Shown one piece after another: positions 41,192 to 49,150 of a stretch of DNA of 64,000 nt. Numbering within the stretch: the first letter of the stretch is position 1; each line of letters opens with the position of its first letter. The stretch is taken from the NCBI GenBank assembly GCA_964501985.1, contig CAZCVY010000006.1, positions 5,781-69,780 of the forward strand, in the 5' to 3' direction. Made by a program: the position numbers and the translations under genes. The DNA is from Bog-366 sp964501985. GTDB taxonomy: Bacteria > Acidobacteriota > Terriglobia > UBA7540. The notes under the pieces were generated by a model. It saw only the letters and a list, made by a program, of their open reading frames with translations, was not told the DNA's origin and made no database searches.

Positions 41192-41217
41192 CAGGGGGAG
41201 GGCACTCCCTCCCCCTG
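41192..41217 (+). terminator. Strong hairpin inside the cytochrome operon
   Basis: CAGGGGGAGGG (41192-41202) and CCCTCCCCCTG (41207-41217) form a perfect 11-bp stem around CACT, followed by TCTCTT. It lies between the 4-heme cytochrome and the SurA-like gene. It could end most transcripts there, or protect the 3' end of the first three genes' mRNA. Confidence 0.7.
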
Positions 41218-41250
41218 TCTCTTACGAATCTTGAGTGAGGAGCATACAGC

Positions 41251-42357
41251 GTGAACCGCAAAAACAGAATGTCGAAAGGTCCACAGGTGAGTGAGAACCG
41301 AGGGGCAAAGCGGCAATCAATCCCGCCCTCACGATTCGGCTATCTGGCCCTCAGCCTCTTGTTCTTCCTGGCCGGAACAGGTTCTATCCGGGCGCAAGTT
41401 CCAGCTCACGCTCCCAGCTCCGTTCTGGAAGGTTTCGCCACCACTGCGGCATCCCAACCCGTGGGCCGGGCGGTAGTGCGTGTGAACGGCGCTGTGCTCA
41501 CCGACCGCGACCTGCTCCGTGAGATGTTCGCGATCTTCCCCTATGCGCGGGTCCACAACGGGTTTCCCAGAACCATGGAGGCGGACATTCGCTCCGGCGC
41601 CATGCAGATGATGGTTTTTGAAGAGTTGGTATACCAGGACGCGAAACAACGCGATATGACCATCCCCTCCGCAGAACTGGCAAGCGCCGTAAAGGAGTTT
41701 CGCCAGCGCTTCCATTCTCCTCAAGAATATCAGCAAATGCTTCGGGACGAGTTTAAGGGCTCGCCCAAGCTGTTCCAGGCCCAGGTAGAGCGCTCACTGC
41801 TGATTGACAGGTTTCTGAAGGAGCAGATCACGGATAAGTCTGCGGTTTCGCCAGCAGAAGTGAAGGCCTATTACGACACGCACACGGAGCGGTTTCTCCT
41901 CCCGGAGTCGTACTCCTTCCAGAGCATCTCCATTTTGCCGCCACCCAATGCTACTGCTCCGCAGTTGCACGAAGCGCACAAACGCGCCCTCGAGGCGCTG
42001 CGCCAGGCCCAAGCTACCAAGAGTTACGAAGAATTTGGCGCGCTGGCCGAGAGGATTTCCGAAGACGATTTTCGGGTCATGATGGGCAACCACAAGGCGG
42101 CTGACATTTCGAAATTACCCCCTGTGGTCGTGACCGCCCTGGCGGCCATGTCGACCGGCCAGGTCAGCCAGCTCATACAATTCGACGCGAACGATTACGC
42201 CATCCTTCGATTGGTTTCTCATAACCCTCCCGGCACCCAGAAATTTGAAACTGTCCAAGGCGCATTACATGACCAGTTGGTGAAAGAGAAGATCGAACAC
42301 TTGCGCAGTGTTCTTGCCATGAGGCTCAGTAAAAATGCCAAGATCGAAAAGGCGTAG
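41251..42357 (+). CDS. SurA/PpiC-type peptidyl-prolyl isomerase (parvulin-like chaperone)
   Basis: This is a 368-residue protein. After a basic N terminus comes a signal/anchor (YLALSLLFFLAGTGSIRAQ). GRAVVRVNGAVLTDRDLLREMF starts the SurA N-terminal domain and RSLLIDRFLKEQITDKSAVSPAEVKAYYDTHTERFLLPESYSFQ is the conserved linker into the rotamase domain. The rotamase part (about 225-330) is recognisable but divergent. GTG start with GAGGAG 8 bases upstream. SurA-type chaperones deliver unfolded beta-barrel proteins to the outer membrane, so this is probably a dedicated chaperone for the porin encoded next. Confidence 0.8.
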   Translation: MNRKNRMSKGPQVSENRGAKRQSIPPSRFGYLALSLLFFLAGTGSIRAQVPAHAPSSVLEGFATTAASQPVGRAVVRVNGAVLTDRDLLREMFAIFPYARVHNGFPRTMEADIRSGAMQMMVFEELVYQDAKQRDMTIPSAELASAVKEFRQRFHSPQEYQQMLRDEFKGSPKLFQAQVERSLLIDRFLKEQITDKSAVSPAEVKAYYDTHTERFLLPESYSFQSISILPPPNATAPQLHEAHKRALEALRQAQATKSYEEFGALAERISEDDFRVMMGNHKAADISKLPPVVVTALAAMSTGQVSQLIQFDANDYAILRLVSHNPPGTQKFETVQGALHDQLVKEKIEHLRSVLAMRLSKNAKIEKA

Positions 42358-42515
42358 GACCGCACACCCGCAGTCAAACTGGACCACAGACAACTGCCTG
42401 CTAAGCACATGGATCAGCAGGCGGAAGAGAGAATCCTCCCGAGCCGTAACTGTGCGGGCATGCGGCGGAGGATCAATCCTGGCCGTGTAATCGACTTTGG
42501 AAGAGAACGTGCAAA

Positions 42516-44366
42516 ATGTCAGTTGCTGTGCTTAAGAATCTCACACTCGCGATAATGGTCCTTGCGATCGCCGCACCTGCGGTGGCGCAGGTTAGTGCTG
42601 GGGAAGCGAAGCTAAACCTGAACGCAACCATCTCGGCGGGATACAACGACGATTATTCGAACCTCTTGGGATCTGACCACGGCATTAACGGCGCCGGCAC
42701 CGCCGATCTCTCCGGCTATTACTATAATCCCAATTTCCTCTCCTTCGAGGTCCAGCCCTTCTACAATCAGTCGCGGCTCAACTCCGCATTCCAATCCATT
42801 ACTGCCAGCAGCGGCGTAAACGCGAGTGCTCACCTCTTCGGTGGTTCGAATTATCCGGGATCGGTCAGCTACTCGACCTCCTTCAATAGCAGCGGGAACT
42901 TCGATGTTCCTGGCCTCGCCAATTACACCACGAACGGGGACAGTGATAATCTCACCGTTACTTGGGCAGTTCACCGCAAGGATTTGCCCTCGTTGAATCT
43001 TAGTTTCTCGAATTCGAACGATGCCTATTCCATCTACGGGGCCAATGCTCAAGGGACGTTCCACGCCAACACTTTTATTTTAACTTCGATCTATGAGCTT
43101 GGCGGCTTTAACCTGAACGGAAGCTTTCAGTACACGGCGCTCCAGACGCTCACGCCGCAGTTTCTAACGGGCGAGGCGTCTGAAAATTCCACCTCCGGCG
43201 CGACTTCGTTCAGCTTGGGTGCTTCTCACAAGCTGCCTTTCAACGGGAGCGTCTCCGCCAACGTCAATCGCGTGGACATCAATACGAATATTGGTGACAC
43301 CGGCTCCAGCGATCGGTTTGACACCACCGTCGACACGCTTACAGGGTCGGCCAGCTTCGCTCCGCTCAACCACCTGAACGTGGGTGGGACCACTTATTAC
43401 ACGGATAATCTCGAGGGGACAGTCTACAACTCGCTGCTCGCGACAGGGGTCGCTGCTCCCGAGTTGGCAGGTGAAGAGGCGTCGCACGACCTGAGTTTAA
43501 CGGGCTATGCCAATTACGAAATGCCCGCGCAACACCTGACCTTCCATGGGTTCGCGGAACGCCAACAACAAACCTTTCTTGGCACCTCTTTGGCGTCAAC
43601 CTCCCTGAACGGCACGGCGATGTATTCGAACGTGCTGCTGGGCGGAGCGTTCAACGGCGTTTTCGGAGTGACCCAGACCTTTGTTAATACCTCTCAAGAA
43701 AGCGCGTTGGGCCTGAACGCTTCGGTCAACTACACGCACCGCATCAACCGCTGGCGTCTATCGGGGGGCTTCAGCTATGCGCAGGACGTTCAGACCTTGC
43801 TCATCGCCTATACTACTTCGGGCTACAATTACAGTGGCAGTGTTGGCCGCCGGCTCGGCCGAAAATCGTTTTGGCAAGCCACCGCAGGCGGGGGCAGGAG
43901 CCTTCTGACGGACCAACCGGGCTCCGCGAATTCTAACCAAACCTACTCCACTTCACTCTCCATACCCCATTTCAGCATGAGCGGTTCCTACTCGTCATCG
44001 AGCGGAAATGCACTCTTGACCTCGACGGGTCTGGTGACGACCCCCCTTCCTTTGCCGGTGGTCAACCCGGCATCGGTGGTGTTCTTCAATGGCAAATCAT
44101 ACTCGGCGGGAATCGGGGCTCATCCCACCCGCGGTTTGACCATGTCAGCCTCATATGCAAAGGCTCTAAGCGGCACCAACAGCAACTCTACGCTCTCGAA
44201 CAACAGTAACGAAAACATGTTTTTCCTTGTATCATACCAGTTGCGCAAGCTTAATTTTGCAGCAGGATACAGCAGGTTGCTTCAGGGATTCAGCGCTACG
44301 GGAACGCCGACGGCACTGGAAGGGTCATTCTACGTGGGTGTCTCGCGCTGGTTTAACTTCTTTTGA
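42516..44366 (+). CDS. Outer-membrane beta-barrel protein of a porin-cytochrome conduit
   Basis: This is a 616-residue protein. It has a signal peptide (SVAVLKNLTLAIMVLAIAAPAVAQ), then continuous alternating polar/apolar strands rich in Asn, Ser, Thr, Tyr and Phe (for example LSGYYYNPNFLSFEVQPFYNQSRL and SLGASHKLPFNGSVSANVN). It ends with aromatic residues (YVGVSRWFNFF), the usual barrel C-terminal signal. The length allows about 22-26 strands, as in MtrB/PioB-type barrels that hold a multiheme cytochrome, though I see no CXXC motif near the N terminus. No TonB plug domain is present. Its position between a SurA-like chaperone and multiheme cytochromes supports the conduit role. Confidence 0.75.
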   Translation: MSVAVLKNLTLAIMVLAIAAPAVAQVSAGEAKLNLNATISAGYNDDYSNLLGSDHGINGAGTADLSGYYYNPNFLSFEVQPFYNQSRLNSAFQSITASSGVNASAHLFGGSNYPGSVSYSTSFNSSGNFDVPGLANYTTNGDSDNLTVTWAVHRKDLPSLNLSFSNSNDAYSIYGANAQGTFHANTFILTSIYELGGFNLNGSFQYTALQTLTPQFLTGEASENSTSGATSFSLGASHKLPFNGSVSANVNRVDINTNIGDTGSSDRFDTTVDTLTGSASFAPLNHLNVGGTTYYTDNLEGTVYNSLLATGVAAPELAGEEASHDLSLTGYANYEMPAQHLTFHGFAERQQQTFLGTSLASTSLNGTAMYSNVLLGGAFNGVFGVTQTFVNTSQESALGLNASVNYTHRINRWRLSGGFSYAQDVQTLLIAYTTSGYNYSGSVGRRLGRKSFWQATAGGGRSLLTDQPGSANSNQTYSTSLSIPHFSMSGSYSSSSGNALLTSTGLVTTPLPLPVVNPASVVFFNGKSYSAGIGAHPTRGLTMSASYAKALSGTNSNSTLSNNSNENMFFLVSYQLRKLNFAAGYSRLLQGFSATGTPTALEGSFYVGVSRWFNFF

Positions 44367-44382
44367 TCGGGCAGTTTGGCAA

Positions 44383-45510
44383 ATGGGCCCTCGACAAAGC
44401 AAAACCTGGCGGTTGGACGGACGGGAGTTGGGGTGGGTCGGCTTGATTTCCAAGCTTCCCTTCGGCCTATTGCCCGGTGCGTGCTGCCTGCTGGCGGTCC
44501 TGCTACTTCCCAGCCCCTCGCTGGCCGGTTCGAAAACGAAGTCCTTGGGGCCCGCGACCGTGCCGGAATTGGAGTTGACGGGGGGACGCAAGCTCCGATA
44601 CGAGGGCAGCATCAGCTCAGAAAAGGAAGCGAAAGGCAGGCCTAGGATTTGGGGCCGACTCCTCAATGCTGTGGCCGGCGGACCCGACTTTCATGCCCTC
44701 ATCAATCCCTATAGCGTTGTGACCGACTCTCATGGGCGGGTCATTGTAACCGACCCAGGTGCGTCCGGAATCCATATCTTCGATTTCGTCCAGCACAAAT
44801 ACAAGTTTATCTCCCGTTCGAAGGACACCGATGGACTCACTTCCCCGCAGTGCGTGGCGGTTGATGCTGCGGACAACATCTATGCGACCGATTCCTATAA
44901 CGGCAAAATCTTTGTCTTCGATTCCACCGGAAAGTTCCAGCGGGTGATTGGCAGCATCAAGGGTGAGGGTTTTTTCAAGCGGGCCACGGGAATCGCCGTT
45001 GATTCCCGGGCCCAGCGAGTTTATGTTACCGATACACTGCGCAACCAGATTTGGGTCCTCGATTGGCAGGGCGCGATCGTCCGGAAGATCGGCTTGCGCG
45101 GCACGCGGGAAGGGCAATTCAATTATCCCACCGAGCTCCGCCTGGACGGCGCCAACCTCCTCGTCGTTGATGCCATGAACTTTCGCGTGCAAGCCCTCGA
45201 CCGGGACGGGAAATTCGAATTCGCCATCGGAGAATTGGGTGACGCCAATGGGTCCCTGTTTCGACCGAAGGGGATCGGCGTGGACTCCGAGGGGCACATT
45301 TACGTTGTCGAGGGACTGAGCGGTATCGTCGACGTTTTCGACCGGCAGGGGAGACTTCTCTACGACTTCGGCCAAAGAGGTTCCGGATTCGGGGATTTTC
45401 GCCTGCCGACGGGATTGTTCATTGACGCTAGCGACCGGGTTTTTGTGGTTGACTCCTATAACCGCCGCATTCAAGTGTTTCAATACTTCGCTCTGAAGCA
45501 ACATGATTAA
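44383..45510 (+). CDS. Second NHL-repeat beta-propeller protein
   Basis: This is a 375-residue protein. ATG 44383 lies 16 bases after the porin stop, with a signal/anchor at about residues 22-48 (LPFGLLPGACCLLAVLLLPSPSLAG). At least five NHL blades are visible: SVVTDSHGRVIVTDPGASGIHIFD, CVAVDAADNIYATDSYNGKIFVFD, GIAVDSRAQRVYVTDTLRNQIWVLD, GIGVDSEGHIYVVEGLSGIVDVFD and GLFIDASDRVFVVDSYNRRIQVF. It lacks the disordered tail of the first NHL protein. Its stop overlaps the 12-heme cytochrome start by 8 bases. No strong SD, so it may depend on coupling with the porin gene. Confidence 0.85.
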   Translation: MGPRQSKTWRLDGRELGWVGLISKLPFGLLPGACCLLAVLLLPSPSLAGSKTKSLGPATVPELELTGGRKLRYEGSISSEKEAKGRPRIWGRLLNAVAGGPDFHALINPYSVVTDSHGRVIVTDPGASGIHIFDFVQHKYKFISRSKDTDGLTSPQCVAVDAADNIYATDSYNGKIFVFDSTGKFQRVIGSIKGEGFFKRATGIAVDSRAQRVYVTDTLRNQIWVLDWQGAIVRKIGLRGTREGQFNYPTELRLDGANLLVVDAMNFRVQALDRDGKFEFAIGELGDANGSLFRPKGIGVDSEGHIYVVEGLSGIVDVFDRQGRLLYDFGQRGSGFGDFRLPTGLFIDASDRVFVVDSYNRRIQVFQYFALKQHD

Positions 45511-47644
45511 GGGTATCCGCAATATCGCCGAGAGCTTATGGGTTGTGGCAGACTCAGAACCTCGCCCCGCGCCGTCTGCTGTTCGCCGCCTGCGGGTTCT
45601 AGGCTTCTTGTGCATCGGCCTAGTGCAGCTCCCGGGAACGATCCGGGCCCAGACGACCACACAAGGTGACGTCATCGGCATGCACGATCTTTCTCCCGGT
45701 GGCTCCTCCCCTGTTCGCGGCACATTGTCGGGTTCCTGCTTATACTGTCACGCTCCCCATTCCGGCCTGAATGGCACAGCCGGCGTAGCCCAAACTCCGC
45801 TGTGGGACCAGAAACTTTCCAGTGTCCAGTCTTATACGCTTTACAGCAGCACGACCATGGTGAACACCCCCAACGGCGCGCTGCAGCTTGGCACCAATAG
45901 TACCCTCTGCCTGAGTTGCCATGATGGCACGGTTGCCGGGTCGCCCGGAAACCTGGTTCCTTACGGTACCGTCCCGATCACAGGGACTTGGAATAGTGGG
46001 GACATCCTAGGCACGAATCTCAGCACGATGCACCCGATCAATTTCAACCTTCCACTCCAGGCCTCATCGGATTTGGTCGGGTCACTCAGCGCCTCCCCGC
46101 CTTCAACGGCCGATCTAACAGGCGCCGTACAGCTCATCAACGGAAATGTTCAGTGCGGAAGTTGCCACAACCCCCATGTCCAGAATATCGATCCGGGCGG
46201 CTACTTTCTGGCGATCAATAACACCAGCGGAGCGCTATGCATGGCGTGCCACAGCACGGTCCCCACAGGATCCACCACAGGAATGGGGCTGACGAATCCG
46301 GAGGTAGCAACGTCCAATGTGGTGCGCTCAGGGGGAACGCCCCTGGCTGCACATTCCAATGCGAACAAGATCAATCCGTTAACCGGATGGACCACCAGCG
46401 CACACGCCACGGCGTCTAACCGTGTGCCAAATCAGGTTACCGTCGAGACGACGAGTTCACGATTGGATGCCACCGTAACGGCGCACGCGACGCTGGGAAA
46501 TTACGGTACGGTGGCGCGGAACGCCTGCTCCTCCTGCCACGTGGAGCACAACGCCCAAGGAGGGCACTCGTTGCTTCGTGCGCCGGACGACCAAACGTGT
46601 CTGGTGTGCCATAACGGCAGTTCCAACACCTCTCCACCCATTGCGAATGTTCTTGCGGAAACTGTGGCGCCAAAGTACGGTCACGCGTTCTCGGCGGGCA
46701 ATAGCCCTCACCTTCCCACGGAGGCGGCTTTGTTGAACCAAAATCGCCACGCGACGTGCGTGGACTGCCACAATGCCCACTCCAATAATCGCGTGGGGGT
46801 TTTTCCCGCGGCCCCGGGGATCCGGCTCTCGCAGGGTCAGGTGGCAGGGATCAGTGCCTCCGATGGGAAGTCGGTCGTCAGCCCCGCCAGCAATCAGTAT
46901 GAGAATTGCTTGCGCTGCCATGGGACCAGCACGGGCAAGGCCTCTACGCCTCTCTACGGCTACCTGCCGGTTTGGCTGATTGCCTCGAGCGACCCGCTGA
47001 ACGTTATTCCCCAATTCAGCACCTTTGCCACTTCCAGCCATCCGGTTTTCCACGATAGCACCAGCCCCCTCCCGCAACCCAGCCTGCGCTCCATTATGCT
47101 GATGCTGGACGGAATTACGATCGGGCGCACCATGGGCACGCGCATCCTGTGTACCGACTGCCACAATAGCGACGATAACCGGGAATTCGGCGGGAGCGGA
47201 CCCAATGGCCCCCATGGATCAATCTTTCCGCACATTCTGGAGCGCCGGTATGAATTCAGCCAGGCCGGAGCGCCCGGTACGGCAGTGACCAATCTGTTCC
47301 CGAACCCCACCTTGAGCGCACAAGGCGGCCCCAGCGGCGGCCCCTATGCTCTGTGCGCCAAGTGCCACGATTTGAACCAAATCATGAGTAATACCAGCTT
47401 CAGCGAGCACGCCCGGCACGTCAGGCAGGACGGATTCTCCTGCTCGGTCTGCCACACTGCCCACGGGATGGGCGCGCAATCAGGCACAATTTCGGGCGAG
47501 CGCTTGGTGAATTTTGATATCAGAGTGGTTGCCCCCAACGGCGCGACTCCGATCTCTTACAACCGGGCGACGAACTCGTGCAGTTTGGTCTGCCACAATT
47601 ATACCCACCAGCTTCGCACAGCTTCCGGCGCGGCGAAACACTAG
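45503..47644 (+). CDS. 12-heme c-type cytochrome (11 CXXCH plus one CX3CH)
   Basis: This is a 713-residue protein. There is a signal/anchor at about residues 30-50 (LRVLGFLCIGLVQLPGTIRAQ). Eleven CXXCH sites occur (CLYCHAPHSG, CLSCHDGT, CGSCHNPH, CMACH, CSSCHVEH, CLVCH, CVDCHNAH, CLRCH, CTDCH, CAKCH, CSVCHTAHG). A final CSLVCHNYTH has three residues between the cysteines (CX3CH), an atypical heme site. Long Ser/Thr/Gly/Asn-rich segments separate the hemes. It is the last gene of the operon and the best candidate for the outward-facing terminal cytochrome. It is related to the 4-heme protein through the CHAPHSG / CLSCHDG opening. Confidence 0.88.
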   Translation: MIKGIRNIAESLWVVADSEPRPAPSAVRRLRVLGFLCIGLVQLPGTIRAQTTTQGDVIGMHDLSPGGSSPVRGTLSGSCLYCHAPHSGLNGTAGVAQTPLWDQKLSSVQSYTLYSSTTMVNTPNGALQLGTNSTLCLSCHDGTVAGSPGNLVPYGTVPITGTWNSGDILGTNLSTMHPINFNLPLQASSDLVGSLSASPPSTADLTGAVQLINGNVQCGSCHNPHVQNIDPGGYFLAINNTSGALCMACHSTVPTGSTTGMGLTNPEVATSNVVRSGGTPLAAHSNANKINPLTGWTTSAHATASNRVPNQVTVETTSSRLDATVTAHATLGNYGTVARNACSSCHVEHNAQGGHSLLRAPDDQTCLVCHNGSSNTSPPIANVLAETVAPKYGHAFSAGNSPHLPTEAALLNQNRHATCVDCHNAHSNNRVGVFPAAPGIRLSQGQVAGISASDGKSVVSPASNQYENCLRCHGTSTGKASTPLYGYLPVWLIASSDPLNVIPQFSTFATSSHPVFHDSTSPLPQPSLRSIMLMLDGITIGRTMGTRILCTDCHNSDDNREFGGSGPNGPHGSIFPHILERRYEFSQAGAPGTAVTNLFPNPTLSAQGGPSGGPYALCAKCHDLNQIMSNTSFSEHARHVRQDGFSCSVCHTAHGMGAQSGTISGERLVNFDIRVVAPNGATPISYNRATNSCSLVCHNYTHQLRTASGAAKH

Positions 47645-47647
47645 GGA

Positions 47648-47932
47648 GAAGCCGGAAGTGAGAAGCTAGAAATTGGGAATCAGGTGCAGTTTTCGGTGGT
47701 GATTGACGGCTGACTAAATGACCGGNNNNNNNNNNNNNNNNNNNNNNNNNNNNNNNNNNNNNNNNNNNNNNNNNNNNNNNNNNNNNNNNNNNNNNNNNNN
47801 NNNNNNNNNNNNNNNNNNNNNNNNNTTGGGGATTTTCGGGCTATCCACAATGGGGTGTACGAAAAATCCGATTGGGGCAAGTTTGCAAGAACGGTCTTTC
47901 TCACTTCCGACTTCTAAATTCTGACTCCACTT
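47648..47932. repeat. Inverted heptamer arrays around the second assembly gap
   Basis: The left array (47648-47689) reads gaagccg, gaagtga, gaagcta, gaaattg, ggaatca, ggtgcag. The right array (47898-47932) reads ttctcac, ttccgac, ttctaaa, ttctgac, tccactt. They face each other, with 100 N between at 47726-47825. The flanks of this gap are not identical, so here some real sequence is likely to be missing. Confidence 0.65.
47726..47825. other. Assembly gap (100 N)
   Basis: One hundred N of unknown true length lie in the intergenic region between the 12-heme cytochrome and the aminotransferase genes. The flanking sequences share no overlap. Confidence 0.95.
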
Positions 47933-47939
47933 TGTGCCC

Positions 47940-49115
47940 ATGTTCTCATCCCGCACCAACTGGTCGCTAACTCCCAATCGCCTTTCCGAACTTTTACGCG
48001 AGCGCCGGGCACGCGGTTTGCCGATCCTCGATCTGACGGAATCAAACCCCACGCGCTGCGGCTTCGCGCTCGACGCGGAAGAGATTCTCGCCCCGCTCCA
48101 CAACCCGCGCGCACTCTCTTATGAACCGGACCCTCGCGGGCTGCGCACTGCGAGGGAAGCGGTGGCGGAGTATTACTCCGAGCGCGGAGTCACGCCTGAC
48201 CCCGACCAAATCGTTCTTACCGCCAGCACCAGCGAAGCCTACTCATTTGTGTTCCGGCTTCTCGCCAACCCTGGCGACAAAATCCTGGCGCCCCAGCCGA
48301 GTTATCCCCTCTTCGATTTTCTCGGCGGCTTGAATGACGTTGAGGTGATTCCTTACCCGCTCGTCTACGACGACGGTTGGCAAGTGGATTGGGACGCACT
48401 CGCCGCGCGTTGGGATTCACGCACGCGGGCCGTGCTGGTCGTTCATCCCAACAACCCCACCGGGTCCTATGTTCACAAGCGCGAACTGGCGCGGATGATT
48501 GAAAAATGTCACCAAGAAGAGGTGGCCATCATCGCCGACGAAGTGTTCGCCGATTATGTTTTCGGCGCGGACGCGGGGCGAGTAGTGACCCACGCGGAAA
48601 ACTCGGAGGCCCTCACTTTCACGCTCAGCGGGCTCTCCAAAATCTCCGCTTTGCCGCAGATGAAGCTGGGATGGATTGTTGTGAGCGGCCCGCGGGAAGT
48701 GTGCGCCGAAGCACAAGCGCGCCTCGAGGTGATCGCCGACACTTACCTGTCCGTGAGTGCGCCGGTGGCTCTCGCCACGCCCAAGTGGCTCGCGCATCGG
48801 CAGCCCATTCAATCGCAAATATTGGAGCGCGTGCAAGCCAATCTACGCCAGCTCGATGAACTGCTCAAACCGGATATGCCCGTGGGTAGGTTAAGAGTCG
48901 AAGGCGGCTGGTACGCAATCCTGCGGGTGCCCTCCACTCGCAGCGATGAAGATTGGGCGGTGGAATTCCTTACTCGATCAGGAGTCTCTCTTCACCCGGG
49001 ACACTTTTACGATTTCCCCTCCGAGGGTTTTCTTGTCCTGAGCCTTCTGCCCGCGCAAGAAATATTCGAAGAAGCGCTGCGCAAGGTTTTATCCAACATC
49101 TGTGCTCAAAGCTAA
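47940..49115 (+). CDS. PLP-dependent class I/II aminotransferase
   Basis: This is a 391-residue protein. It has the fold-type I pattern: LDLTESNPTRCGF, SYEPDPRGLRTAREAVAEYY, IVLTASTSEAYSFVFRLL, VHPNNPTGSYVHK, the Asp contacting the pyridine nitrogen in AIIADEVFADYVF, and the Schiff-base lysine in LSGLSKISALPQMKLGW. Arginine for the substrate carboxylate is not clear at the far end. ATG 47940 (MFSSRTNW) is preferred to GTG 47934. No SD is visible, and the heptamer array ends only 7 bases upstream. The substrate is unknown. Confidence 0.85.
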   Translation: MFSSRTNWSLTPNRLSELLRERRARGLPILDLTESNPTRCGFALDAEEILAPLHNPRALSYEPDPRGLRTAREAVAEYYSERGVTPDPDQIVLTASTSEAYSFVFRLLANPGDKILAPQPSYPLFDFLGGLNDVEVIPYPLVYDDGWQVDWDALAARWDSRTRAVLVVHPNNPTGSYVHKRELARMIEKCHQEEVAIIADEVFADYVFGADAGRVVTHAENSEALTFTLSGLSKISALPQMKLGWIVVSGPREVCAEAQARLEVIADTYLSVSAPVALATPKWLAHRQPIQSQILERVQANLRQLDELLKPDMPVGRLRVEGGWYAILRVPSTRSDEDWAVEFLTRSGVSLHPGHFYDFPSEGFLVLSLLPAQEIFEEALRKVLSNICAQS

Positions 49116-49150
49116 CCGATCGCGCGGAACGCCATCCTGCCGCTCCCGGT

